Origin: Purshia tridentata
Taxonomy: Eukaryota > Streptophyta > Magnoliopsida > Rosales > Rosaceae
NCBI GenBank assembly: GCA_003254885.1
Contig: QANT01005302.1
Location: forward strand, 58,673 to 122,672
DNA: 64,000 nt
Direction: 5' to 3'
Shown: positions 12,490 to 24,800 of the stretch, in pieces
Numbering within the stretch: position 1 is the stretch's first letter
Layout of the letters: each line of letters begins with the position of its first letter
Notes under the pieces: generated by a model
The model's input: the letters and a program-made list of their open reading frames with translations, nothing else
Databases searched by the model: none
Told to the model about the DNA's origin: nothing
Program-made: the position numbers and the translations under genes

Positions 12490-13000
12490 GAGCAAATTAC
12501 AATTTACACCCCTAATCTTAGGATGTTTCACAACTTGTATTCTACAGTTTCAATTTAGTACGATAGTAGCTAATGTTTTGATTTACTTACAATTAACTAT
12601 TATTATTTTTCTGACTGTCTAATTATACCTTAATTGATACTTAGAAGTTATGGGTGCCACATTTTTGCCAACCTATAAGGCCAAATGACCTATCTATATG
12701 TGCGTTTTTAGTACATCAAGTTTGATATGGATTTTGAAATAGAAACCAAAAATCTATATCAAACAACTAAAGTACTTCTTATAGGGTAGTTTGGGAAGTG
12801 GTTCGGCCTTACAAGTCAGCAAAAATGTGGGACCCGCAACTGCCACATCATCAATTAGCATCTGATTATATAATCAGATAGACAATATAAGTCAAATGTA
12901 AGCAAATCAAGATGTTATGTACTAAATGAAAAAAACTGAAACGATAGGGTGCAAATTGTGAAATACTCCAAACCACATAAGCGTAAGTTGTAATTTGCTC
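12490..13000. mobile_element. Mutator-like MITE (511 bp) in CNGC-B leader intron
   Basis: Long imperfect terminal inverted repeats of about 75-80 bp, with outer ends GAGCAAATTACAATTTAC and the complement of GTAAGTTGTAATTTGCTC. The element is flanked by a perfect 9-bp target-site duplication TTAATTTTA (12481-12489 and 13001-13009). The CNGC-A intron has the unoccupied site TTAATTTTA once, at 1479-1487. A 9-bp duplication with long inverted repeats is typical of Mutator-like elements. No transposase is encoded, so it is non-autonomous. Confidence 0.85.
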
Positions 13001-13024
13001 TTAATTTTATTTGACTTTCAAAAG

Positions 13025-13572
13025 TGTTGATGCAAAAATCTGTATATCAATGTAAAAATAATGGGTTGTAGCATAAAGAAATAGATAATCAAGAACACAA
13101 GAGATTTTAGGTGGTTCACCCAACTTGGGCTACATCCACAGTCAGTATATGTATTTGGAGAGATTACAATTGTATGAGAGAGTTACAAATTTGGCTTGAG
13201 AAAAGCCTTCGAAAATGCTTTCTGTGTCTAAAATGAAATCAGGCCCCAGCAAAATGAATGAAAACTCTCCTTCATCACTTGGGATGAAGGGATTAATATA
13301 GGAAAATAATGGGGCCAAGTAGGCATTAGGCCTCATGTAACTTGCAAATGGGCCATAGGCAAATGGGCCTCATATTTGTAGTAAATGGGTCATTGGGCCT
13401 ATGTAGGTAATTGATGGGCCATTAGGCCAAATAGGCAACTAGGCCGGGTATACGGGGCCCTATAGATGGCCTGAGAAGTCACACAGTGGTCGGGTTAAGG
13501 GTTCAATTTCTGTGCTAACCACGTGACAATTTATTATTGGTCGAATTAGGCTGGTGAATTTATGCACAAACA
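13025..13572. mobile_element. Solo LTR (548 bp) in CNGC-B leader intron
   Basis: Starts TGTTGATGCA and ends GCACAAACA (TG...CA), with a perfect 5-bp target-site duplication AAAAG at 13020-13024 and 13573-13577. CNGC-A keeps the empty site AAAAG at 1498-1502. Internal GGGCC-rich runs and the GTGGTTCACCCAACTTGGGC stretch resemble plant retrotransposon LTRs. No internal retrotransposon domain is present, so this is most likely the product of LTR-LTR recombination. It begins 25 bp after the end of the neighbouring MITE. Confidence 0.8.
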
Positions 13573-13954
13573 AAAAGCACAAGTAATCGGATACTGATGC
13601 ATGAAAGACCAAAAAAATTGATACTGAAGCATGAGTGCATGACTACCATGTTGTTATATTAAGGTTATAGATAAGTAACTGCATTCTATTGAATCTATTC
13701 TTTCTTAATTAGTTTCATTTCTTTTCTTTTCCTTTCTTAATTAAAAATTATCTTGTGAATCAGCTATGCATGCAAAGCTCAGGGACTAGTGCAGTTTTTT
13801 CTTCTTCTGCTTTTTAATGTATACCATGGCAGAATTTCATCTGTTTGTTCCAATGGAAAAGTTTGTACTGATTATTAGATTTGTGCTTTTCTATGCCATT
13901 CAGTGACTTGACTTGAGACTTTCCTGTGAATTCTCACATTCTAGTCTGGTATCT

Positions 13955-13960
13955 ATGTAA
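13955..13960 (+). promoter_or_regulatory. Minimal start-stop uORF (AUGUAA) in CNGC-B leader
   Basis: ATG followed directly by TAA, 13 nt before the CNGC-B start at 13974, inside leader exon 13904-14032. Spacing and sequence equal the CNGC-A element. The surrounding bases carry a few substitutions, such as CTGATTGTC versus CCGATTGTA. Confidence 0.6.
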
Positions 13961-13973
13961 CCGATTGTACAAA

Positions 13974-16900
13974 ATGTTTGATTGTGCTGGAAAGTCACAG
14001 TATATTGGTGGCCAGAAGGAGAAATTTGTGAGGTATGGAATGTACTTTATATCTACTATTCCTTGCCTTTTGCTTTCTGTTTTTCCTTTTTTCTTCAAGA
14101 GATTATAATTGTAGACATATGGGTCTTATCTGAGAGTTTGAGTCGACAAATTTGCTTAATGAACCCATGTTTAGTAATGTAAACAATGAATTGTACCACT
14201 TTTGAGCACACACAAAAAAAGAGCTGAGGATTGACAAATTTTCAGGTGGTTTGCAGCTGATTGCCTTTAAAAGTTGTTAGTACGGATTCTTCATGATACA
14301 TTGATTGATGTCATTTTGTTTCTCCTGGAATACATCCTCATAGAAGTGGTGACTGAACTTTACCATATTCAATTACTCTGGCTTTTCTTTGATTTGGCTC
14401 CCTTGGGTGGTTATGTTAATCCCTGAGACCATGACAAGTTTCAGCTTTACATTAAATCTGAAGGATTTCTCATTTTGATGATGGATTGATCTTATAATTT
14501 TTACTTATCCATAAACCATGACTTCTAATTCACCTTCAGAGAAGCTTGATGTAGTCCATCTATTATTTAGTGAGTGAAACTAAGTCTCTGGTAAATTTTT
14601 GCAGATGCTCACAGTAAATATACATTTATGCAATATAATTGTGCCTAGAACCATATAGCTATGTACTTTCCATATGCATACAACTAGGATATTAATTGGT
14701 GTCTAAGATATAGCATCAGAATGAATGCCACAGATTCTATATATATCTCTTTGTCCCAAGAGGGTAATGGTTGAATTCTAGTTATTGCATGCATTGCCGT
14801 ATTTGGTTTTCTGTATAAGTTTGATTTTGGCATATGTTGTCAACTTGTCATGCACCTGTAGGTTGGATGAATTGGATTCTTCAGCGTCGGTGAGTTCTGG
14901 CACCGATAAAATGAAGAGATGCGGATTTAATGTTGAGACATTACCTTTTACTGGGCGTCAAAGGAAAATATCATCAAAATCATTGAAGTATGGAATTCAG
15001 AGAGGATCAGATGGACTAATGACATTTGGTAGATCATTAAGAACTGGGGTCAGCCGTGCAGTGTTCCCTGAAGACCTTAGGGTGTCTGATAGAAAGATAT
15101 TTGACCCACAAGACAAGTCCCTCCTGCTATGGAACAGGCTTTTTGTCATAGCATGTATCTTTGCAATATCCATTGATCCTTTGTTCTTTTATCTTCCAAT
15201 CTTCTATCATGGCGACGATTGCCTCTCTATTGATACAAATTTAGCGGACACAACTATAACTTTGAGGACATTAATAGATGCTTTCTACCTTGTGCGCATG
15301 GCTTTACAATTTCGCACAGCTTATATTGCACCATCATCTCGGGTGTTTGGAAGAGGTGAACTTGTGATAGATCCTGCACAGATAGCAAACCGATATCTAC
15401 ACCGTTATTTCTTCGTTGATCTTGCTTCCGTGCTGCCCTTACCTCAGGTTTGAAAAACTCTGCTCAATTTCTACTAGATTGCATGCATTTATGAATACAG
15501 GGCTTTAACTCTTATATTTAAAGCATTTGTTTCATATTCTTATGTTTAAGGAATGATATAGTTGATTAACAAAGTGATTATGGATAGTCGTGGGGGTCTC
15601 AACTAGTGTGCTTTCCAGTTGCCACACGTAGCACTTGACTGATGCTTGTGTTCATTAATCCATTTTTGTTTTGAACACAATTCCTCCCTACATCAGAAAT
15701 CATGGTATTCTTTCATCATGATTGTACTGTTTTGTAGACTTTTATGCTTCATACATTATTTGTTACTTCAGTAGCATTACAACTCCTATGGCTTAATAAT
15801 ACATTCCATCAGCTCATTTGGATAGCAATAAACTTTGGCATAGATTCTTGGATTTATCTTGTTTTCACTAACTGCAGATTGTGGTCTGGGTATTCTTGCA
15901 TGGATCAAAAGGTTCAACGGTATTGAGTACGAAACAGGCATTGCTATGGATTGTCTCGGTTCAATTATTTCCAAGATTTATCCGGTTATTAGTTTTAAAT
16001 AATGACCTTAAAAAGAGTTCAGGTGCCTTCGCCGAAAGTGCTTGGGCCGGGGCTGCATACTATTTGCTTTGGTTTTTGCTTGCTTCTCAAGTAAGTTTTA
16101 CTTTCATGTTACATAATAAGCATAGTACTGGTTTACTGCATAACCCATCCCCATTGCGGGTCGCCATCTCTCTCTTTGCTTTTTGAGGGGTTGACATCCC
16201 ATCATTCTTGCTTGTTTCCTTGAGATTGCTACTTAGTGTGTCCAGCCTTCCATGTTATGGGAGGGTATGTATCTGGCAATGTCATATCCGACATGGGAGT
16301 CATTTATCTGGAATGATGTGAAAGGAAGTGAGATGGTTTTCCATTCAAAACTGTCTTTATCAAAATTTTATTAGAGGAAGTGAGATGGTTTTCTGTATCA
16401 AAATTAAAATTTCAAAGATAATAACTGTCTTTGAAATTATATCAGAGTAATTTTTAGATTCTTTTATTCCTGGAGGAGAGATTATTACCCGTTAATATCT
16501 GGACCAAAGCAATGTGTTTATGTAGAATTTGATTAAAATTAGTTCTTGCTAACATGGGAACAAAGCCATGATAAATTTGTATTTTCTGAATATTACTGGC
16601 AGAAATACTTAATACGGTAATACATTATAGAATGCCTTAAAGCAATTTATTGAATTTATTTGACCACTCTTAGATAAAATTTTACAGGTCACTGGGGCTG
16701 CCTGGTACTTATTATCTGTAGAACGCTATGACACATGTTGGCGAAATGCTTGTATTGATAGTGGAAAATGTAAGATAGAATTCTTGTACTGTGGCAATAA
16801 GGGATTAGAAGGATACGATGAATGGAAATCAATCAGTGTGGATGTTCTTAATAACAGCTGCAACCCAGAAGTTGACCATCCACCATTTAAATTTGGAATC

Positions 16901-19547
16901 TTTGAATCAGCTATATCTTCGCAGGTCATTTCATCTGACCAATTTTTCCCAAAATTTTTATACTGTTTGTGGTGGGGACTGAAAAATTTGAGGTATGTCA
17001 CTCCTGTATCAACAATATTTGAAACTACTTGTTTTTTGGCAATTTGATATATGTGTGCTAGCTCATGTTCTAGTTCCAGGCAAAAGTGAATAATTACACC
17101 ATTCTTTTCATTTATACTCTTTCTGATAGGATTAGTTCAACTTCATATTAGGCATCTAATAATTAGAAAGGAGCTTCCATCTGATGTTGTAAGGGTACTG
17201 CATACATGACAGATCAATTGGCACCCTCTCCTGGGCTCACAACTAGCAAAGCTTGAGCTCTATTAGCTCACCTGATTAGCCCAGGTCTAAAGGCTTCTTT
17301 TATTTAGTTGATTAATTTAAATTTGGCCTATGTTTTTTATTAATAACTATTAATAAATCTTTGGTATCGTCCGTCGATCAGTTCCTTAGGTAGTACTGGA
17401 ATCATGTCAACATTTGAAGTTTTTAAACTAGATTCTTAGGTATGATCTCTCCAAAAATAAGTTGCTAATGACTGCCACAGTTGGTATACTTGAACTTGGT
17501 TTTATTAGTCAGAGACTCAGAGGTCATAAAATTAGTGTCAACAGATGTTGTATATGGTAATTGTCACCTTATTCATGGATTATAACTTTAAAGATCAAGG
17601 TGAAAACCTGACACATGCAGGATAGGGGCTACACATGAGAGAGGTGTTAGCTTGGTATAAATTGTTCGTGCATTCCTTAAAGCTTAAAGTTTTGGAATTT
17701 AGTGATTGTCTAAGTATCTGAAACTAATGCATCCTTCATATGTGATAAGTTTAGCATGCAATAATCATCAACTTTTAAGCTATCATCTTTACGTTCACAA
17801 TTCAGTGAAAATTATATATTGCTAGTGTTCTGATTTGGGTTCTTAAAGCCTTATCAATTTCAGCAACTTGTTATTTCACTTCCTACAGTACTCTTGGACA
17901 AGGGCTTGAAACCAGTACCTTTTCTTTAGAGATTCTATTTTCCATATGGATAGGCATTTTTGGCCTCGTCCTCTTTGCTCTTCTGATTGGAAATATACAG
18001 GTGAGTTCTACTTTAATATTGTGGATGTTTCATATATATCCTTCATTTTGCATGAGTATATAACCTGGATGGAGATAAGGGTGCACCAAGTAGATCCTTC
18101 ATAGTGGGAACAGCGCTGGTCATTGTTGATCCAAATCATTATTATGATGTTGCACCAAGTAGATTCACTAGAAATTATTTTTACACAACAGACCATAATT
18201 CTGCAAACTTGTTTCCACTTTCTAATTTGTGTATGGTTTTTAAGCCATAGAAAAGTGATATTCTGAGGTTTGAAGTTCAATGAAATTTCAACAGACCTAC
18301 CTTCAGTCTCTCACAATTCGTCTCGAGGAGATGAGGATTAAAAGGCGTGACTCTGAGCAGTGGATGCACCATCGCTGGCTTCCACAAGAGCTTAGGGAAA
18401 GGGTCCGACGCTACGATCAATACAAGTGGTTGGAGACTCGAGGTGTAGATGAGGAGAACATTGTCCAGAGTCTGCCAAAGGATCTCAGAAGGGACATTAA
18501 ACGGCATCTCTGCTTCAATTTAGTGAGAAGGGTAAGTGTCGATCCGCTTGCACCTTTGTTATTGTTCATTCTTGCTTGTTAATTATCATAAAATGCAGAC
18601 ATGTTAATAAGGAATACGTTTTCCTGACCAATGGTTTTTAGCTATACCTTTTCTGAAGCCTCATTATTCCTTCAAAATGGTCAAGTCAAATTATAAGAAG
18701 CAGTTGGTCATAGAGGTTTAAGCTCACACAGAAAATCGTTTTATTTGCAAATTGCCTTGTATAGTCTTCATAGGTCTTCCACACCCATGTCTTCCCATAT
18801 ATATCTGCACTTTGTATTATGAAGACAGTTAATTTCGCATGGTTGTGTATGCAGGTGCCTCTTTTTGCCACTGTGGATGAGCGGCTGCTTGATGCCATTT
18901 GTGAGCGTCTGAAACCAAGTTTATGTACAGAGAACACCTTCATAGTCCGGGAAGGGGATCCAGTTGTTGAGATGTTATTCATCATACGTGGTCGCCTAGA
19001 AAGTGTAACTACAGATGGTGGTAGGAGTGGATTTTTCAACAGTGGTTTTCTAAAAGAAGGAGACTTTTGTGGAGAAGAGCTCCTTACATGGGCATTGGAC
19101 CCCAGATCTGGCTCTAACTTACCATTATCTACTCGAACAGTGAAGGCTTTAACTGAGGTTGAGGCTTTTGCTTTAGAGGCCGAGGAGTTGAAATTTGTTG
19201 CCAGTCAGTTTAGGCACCTTCATAGCAAACAGATTCAGTATACATTCCGTTTCTACTCACAGCAGTGGAGGACTTGGGCAGCCTGCTTTATTCAAGCAGC
19301 GTGGCGCCACTACAAGAGAAAATTGGCAGAAAAACAGCGTAGAGAGGAGGAAGAAGGCTTTGACTACGGCGATGGTGATGATGATCAAGGTGGTTCTGGT
19401 AAACCCGGGCTTGGTGCCACCATCCTTGCAACCCGCTTTGCAGCAAACGCTCTTCGCGGTCATAGGCTTCGCAGTTCAAGTACCAGGGGGCTACTACTGA
19501 AGAAGCCCCCTGAACCTGACTTCTCTGCTTATGATGATGCAAAGTAA
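13974..19547 (+). CDS. CNGC: Cyclic nucleotide-gated ion channel, CNGC-B (734 aa)
   Basis: Tandem paralogue of CNGC-A with the same architecture. Coding exons: 13974-14032, 14862-15447, 15878-16090, 16688-16992, 17889-18000, 18295-18531, 18855-19547, total 2205 nt. The first six exons have exactly the lengths of CNGC-A; only the last is 6 nt shorter. GQG filter at 391-393, C-linker, cyclic-nucleotide-binding domain with SGFFNSGFLKEGDFCGEELL, and an IQ-type FIQAAWRHYKRK motif. The acidic run is broken here (GDGDDDQ) and the end is PPEPDFSAYDDAK. The frame is open throughout and key motifs are kept, so both copies look functional. Introns are mostly shorter than in CNGC-A, except the leader intron, which carries a MITE and a solo LTR. 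Confidence 0.93.
17645..17714 (+). repeat. Right-LTR remnant of the TRIM shared with CNGC-A
   Basis: TGTTAGCTTGGTATAAATTG...GATTGTCTAAG aligns with the right LTR of the CNGC-A TRIM (8447-8522). Sequence after it (AACTAATGCATC) is also shared with CNGC-A. The left LTR, primer site and interior are missing: upstream the sequence matches CNGC-A near 6900-6930 instead. This points to an internal deletion of roughly 1.5 kb in the CNGC-B intron. Confidence 0.65.
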
Positions 19548-21833
19548 TCCCAGTATTTAAATTGTTGTTGAAAATTCAAGAGCTGGGTCTGCTAGCTCTG
19601 GCTGTATAAAATGTATACCCCTAGGCACTAACACAGTCACACAAACCTCATACTACGTTTTTGGTGGCAGTTGAGGCAATGAAATTGCATACTTAGTGCT
19701 TGCGCTAAGGAAGACGCCCTATAATGCATTACCAGAAGGAGACAGCACTAATAGCTAGAGGACCTAGAACTCCAGAACTATAGTTTATATTTGTCATCAA
19801 TGGATGCTACCATTATATGGCTCTATGATATGGTAGCCACGGTCATTGTATAACATTCATCATAGGGAATATCCTGATAGAGACTTTACTGTGTAGCTAT
19901 AAAAAATATTGAAGTTTAATAAAGTTTATTTCTTCTCAAAAAAAAATAAAAAATTGAAGTTTAATTTTAATCAATCCACTAAGCTCAATGGTGTGGAAGA
20001 TTGGAGATAAGCAGAACATTTTAGTAATATGTAAACTGAAGGCAAAAATATACAAATCAGATGAAAGTAAATTAATGTTTTTATTTTTCCCTATTTCAAA
20101 GGTTTGGCATGAATTTAACTGTACAGAACTGACCTACCACCCAATCAGAATCCTTGATCCACTTCAGAAATGATCATATTTTGACCATAGTTCTTTCATT
20201 TCTAATGAGATGAGAAGGCTAGTCAAACCAAATATGAACATAATCAAGGGGATGCATAAAATGCAGAAAAAAGGTGCAACCAAGTCAGTTTAATGAAAAT
20301 TTTTTGAAATTTTTATCTTACAAATTGGAAATTGTTGTAAAAATATATGACTAGGGTTTGTGGAGGCACAGGAATAGCCACACTAATAAAGATATTTACA
20401 ACAGAAATGAGGATTATTATAATAATGTTAAAGGTTTAGTGATATGCCCAACAAGAGCTCCCTTCCACTATCTTACGGAGAGTTATGATATTTTCACCTT
20501 GTCTTTTTTTCCACATAACTTATTTAATCTAAATCAATCATTGTCACTAAACACTCCTCACCCTCAAAAAATCATCTCACCCATCCATTCATCTCCTTTT
20601 TCCAGTATTTTTTTTTTCCTCCATAAACTCTAAAACCTATTATAGCATTTGGTTGTTGCCCATCGTACAATATTATACAGTTTCTACTCCTTCTTTGCCA
20701 TACGTTGAAAGGTAAGTTTATCTTACATAATTTATATGTTTAGATCATATATTTCTTTCTATTTAATGTTTTCTTTTGTTTATAGGGTAGCTATTGATTT
20801 CAAAGGTTTAATCGGGAATTTGGGTTTAATATATTATTGGATGTCCTATCTTAAAAGGTAGGAATTGGGGAGAAGATGGCCCTAGGGTTTTTTTTGTGTT
20901 TAGGTAAGTGAGTAGAATAGGATTATTTCCTTGAAGGTTATTTTATATAAGGGTAACTTTTCAGAAAGATTTTTATTTTAGAGTGGGTGGGAAAATAAAA
21001 CAGGGGGTGAAATTAGCATTACTCTCTTAAATATTTTATATGCAGCCATTTTTGAGAAATTTCCTTAAAATCTATCACCAAAATTTTCAAGTTTTAAACA
21101 AATTAACATCTATGTAGACATTGTTTGGAAGGTGAATAAAAAGACTTGGGTGGTCAAGATCTATGCATGGCTTCTAATTAGATAAAAAGAAATGAAAGCC
21201 TATCATTCTTACAGTTAGAATTTAAAAATCCAAGGGACTAATCCTTAGCTGTTAATATGATTTGTGATTAAAGTAGAAGCCAAGTGAATACATCCAAGGT
21301 CAGTCAAGTTCCAGATAATGGATAATATTTGGACTATGAAATTTATTTTATTAATTATATTTTATCCACACTAAACAGCACTTGAAATATAGATTGCCTC
21401 TAGGCCCACAAGGGTGAGCTAAATTCAAACAGATATAGTTGAAAAAAATAGAATTACATTGATGTAATATTGGAATAAAGAGGAGGAAAACATGGTTTTT
21501 ATGGTCAAATGACCCAAAATAAAAATCACTATGCAAAAATATACTTTTTTTTTCTTCAAAAGGTCGAAAACTAACTCTTTTTGCATGGAGAGAGTGAATT
21601 ATACCCTTATCTTCACCCATGCAGAGATGGTATAAAGTCATTTTCTCCATGCAAAAATGGATAATTTTCTAAATTCTGAAAAAATGAGTCATTTTAGTAG
21701 AAATGTTTCATTTCAGCTCATTTACCATAAAAATTCCTGGAAAATGTCAAGCCTGGATTACATCTGAGCATTATCCAATTCGACTGGGCATCCCTGATCC
21801 ACTGGAACACTGACATCAATCTCTTGCAGCTGC
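19548..21833. other. CNGC-B 3' UTR and intergenic spacer
   Basis: A canonical AATAAA at 19918-19923, about 370 bases after the CNGC-B stop, is a plausible polyadenylation signal. The rest is AT-rich. Its right end should hold the 3' untranslated region of the minus-strand gene that ends at 21834. Short open frames at 19988-20173, 20358-20633 and 21351-21650 match no family I know. I see no further gene. Confidence 0.5.
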
Positions 21834-24800
21834 TCAATTACGCCAAGCAGAAGATGCTTCCAAGTCAACATCTTCTTCCCACCAAGTAGCAGTCTGCAAT
21901 AATATTAGATCACATTACTATTCTGATGGATTTTCAAGTCACCATTCTTCATTTCCTAGTATGTGTATGCATTTGAATTTCTAAAAGGATATTCAAGAGG
22001 GAAACTGGTACCTTCTGAAATTACTTAAATAAAGAAAGAGAAATGACCATACATAACGTAAAATGTGCTAAAAGTACAAGGCATTCAGTTTAGTAGTCTA
22101 ATTCATTTAACTCAATCGATTCAATTACATTTCAGTTAGTAAATATTCAGCCACAGCTGATACGACATGAGCAGAAAATTTTGCAGTGAGAAATTCTAAA
22201 CATGAACCAACAACTTAAATGATGTGTATGAAACTGTTATATAAAAGTGAACTAGTGAGGTAGACAGAACACAAACTGAAACATGGTACACGATTTACCA
22301 AGAATGTGATACAATGATGATATACTATTTAGAGCTCATATGCTTAGTGACATTAAAACCAGAGAACCTTTTGTTAAATGAAAGAAATTTTGTCCTCTCC
22401 CTCTCACAACTGCCCTGGAAACAAGACTTTGAGTTTTGGATTTAATAATTCTCCATGCTTGGGTAGTTCAGAGAGAGACAGAGACAGAGAGAGAGACGGA
22501 GAGGGATGGAGTGAGAGATGGAGTGAGAGTGAGAGAGAGAGAGAGTGAACATTGGGGGTTGGCTAGTTAAATTATATTAAGATGAGAGGGAACCTTGTAG
22601 CCTCTACGAAGAAACTCCAGCGAGCTTCCTTTGTCCTCTTGCAGTCCCAGGACCCTCAACAGTTCCTCTTTGGTCTAAACAACACACAAATAATCAGCCT
22701 GAAAGCGTAACAAATTATTCTTGCAACTAACAGAAAGTAACTGATTCTTGGAGTTTGAGATAGATATATACTTCACCCAGTGTGAAGCGTGTTGCACTCT
22801 CTGCTACACAAGCATAAGAACCATCTCCTTGTTTAAGCATTACCTGCCAAGGTCCTGCACAAACAGAAAAAAGATGAGAGAAATACCACTATGCTGGACC
22901 AAGCACATATCCATTTTGAAATGAAGGGTTTAGGGTTGGTCAGACAAAATTAGAGCAAAAAAATCATGGTGAACAACTACAAACAAGCTGATTCTGCAGA
23001 AATAGCTTTCATTGATAAGGCAAAATTCGGGTTACAAATCCCGTCCATAATGAAAACATAAAACCAATACCAGCTTTAGTCCAAAAGAAAAAAATCAATA
23101 CCAGCTAATGCACAGAAGTGAACATAAAAGCAAATCCCAACTCATGTCCAGTGATGAGGAGATAATTAACAATGGGCATGGAAAAAAGGGACAAAAAGAC
23201 ACTGAAACAGGTTGCAACATAAAAACTGGTCTGATCTGATCTAACTATAGGGTCACTTTGGTCCAGTGAGACTCTGATCTGTAATTGTTCTTTTATAGTG
23301 TATATACTAACTTGTAGAATTTCGAAACCTGGCATTAATAGCTTTTTTTTTAGAAGAAACAAAATTTTATTCATAAATAAAATGATACAAGTGGAATGAA
23401 AGAGATGTCCCTCAAAACCATAATAACACCCTCAAGTACAAATGAAAATGAAAATCAAATCAAAGCTTTCCCCCATCAAGATGAATATACTAAAAGGAAT
23501 ATCTAAAAACGTTTAGACACAAATGTCTGCCCACAGAGAAGCTATCAGAAGCAATTTAATATTACTTCCAGGACAATTTAAGTGCTTTTTTCTATATTTC
23601 TTCTGAAAAAACTATGGGAGCAGAGACTAGACATGCACCTTCAAGAAATAAAGAAAACAAAGAGAATCAAATGACTCTGCAAGCTGTATGGTCCCAAAAT
23701 AGTCAAACTATAAAATGTCCAAAACAAACAAGTAAATATTGCATGGCTTGCTAACGACGAGCTATAAATTTTGTTCATGGCTATTAGATGATTTCTAGAC
23801 AAATCCCTTGATGTATTATTCATCAAGTCTTACGCAATAATAGGGATTGTATAAGTTAGCATAATATACAATAACTTCTGATTATTCTTCAATCGTTCCT
23901 CCAAGAACTCATTATATAATTTAAACAATTTAAGGACGTATTCCAATTTATGTGGAAACATATATTATAAATCTTAAGTCAAAGATTCAGATTTTAAAAA
24001 ATATGGAAGACCTTACTACAAGATATGGCCAATAAGATTAGGAATAAATAATTAGGTATATAAGGCAGTTTTTAAGAATATATTACATACCAGGGTATTG
24101 ACGAAATAATGCGCCACTGTAATTCACTATATAAGGAGCTACTGCTACTGTCTTAGGAGTTAACAAAGAAATGGTTACTTAAAATTAGAATTAAGAAAAT
24201 AGATAACAATCAAGAAACGTAAATAAATTTAATTACCTTTGAGTACTCTCTTATTCGAATATAGAAGACTGGAACAAATTGAGAAAGAAATCGGTAGTGC
24301 AAATCTTTGGTTGGAAATCCGAAAAGGCCCAAGTCAGCACTGCATAATTAACAGCCTCTAACTGAAAATGAGAAGTATATACAGAAAATAACAAAACAAA
24401 TTTCATTGTAAGGTCAAGAAGGCCACAAGAATTACCGCAATGTGTCGAGTTCAAGATTAAATAAAAGCGTTGGGGTTGACATGGCAAATTTTTCCTGCAA
24501 ATCCCAAAGGGTCACAGAAGGAAAAGGAGCAATAGCACCGACAATACTTTACACAATAAGGATATGATAATGCTAGCCAAATTACCATTCTCATGACTAA
24601 CATGTGAAGTTGTCAACTTTCGGCTGTGGACAACATAAGTTCTATAACACCTTTAGACTCTCTTCTAAATTAGTTAGAGACTATGCCATAGGAATATATG
24701 ATGGGGAAACAGCATATGACACCTGAACATTTTAATATATGTTCTCGGTTTAAATTGTGCGTGGTCAGTTTCAGGCAGCCAGCAATTTTCAGTATAAAGT

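Noticed and set aside
14785-15453. Open frame that would start CNGC-B at MHALPYL...
   Set aside because: Same artefact as in CNGC-A: the true exon begins at 14862 after CTGTAG, and the start lies at 13974.
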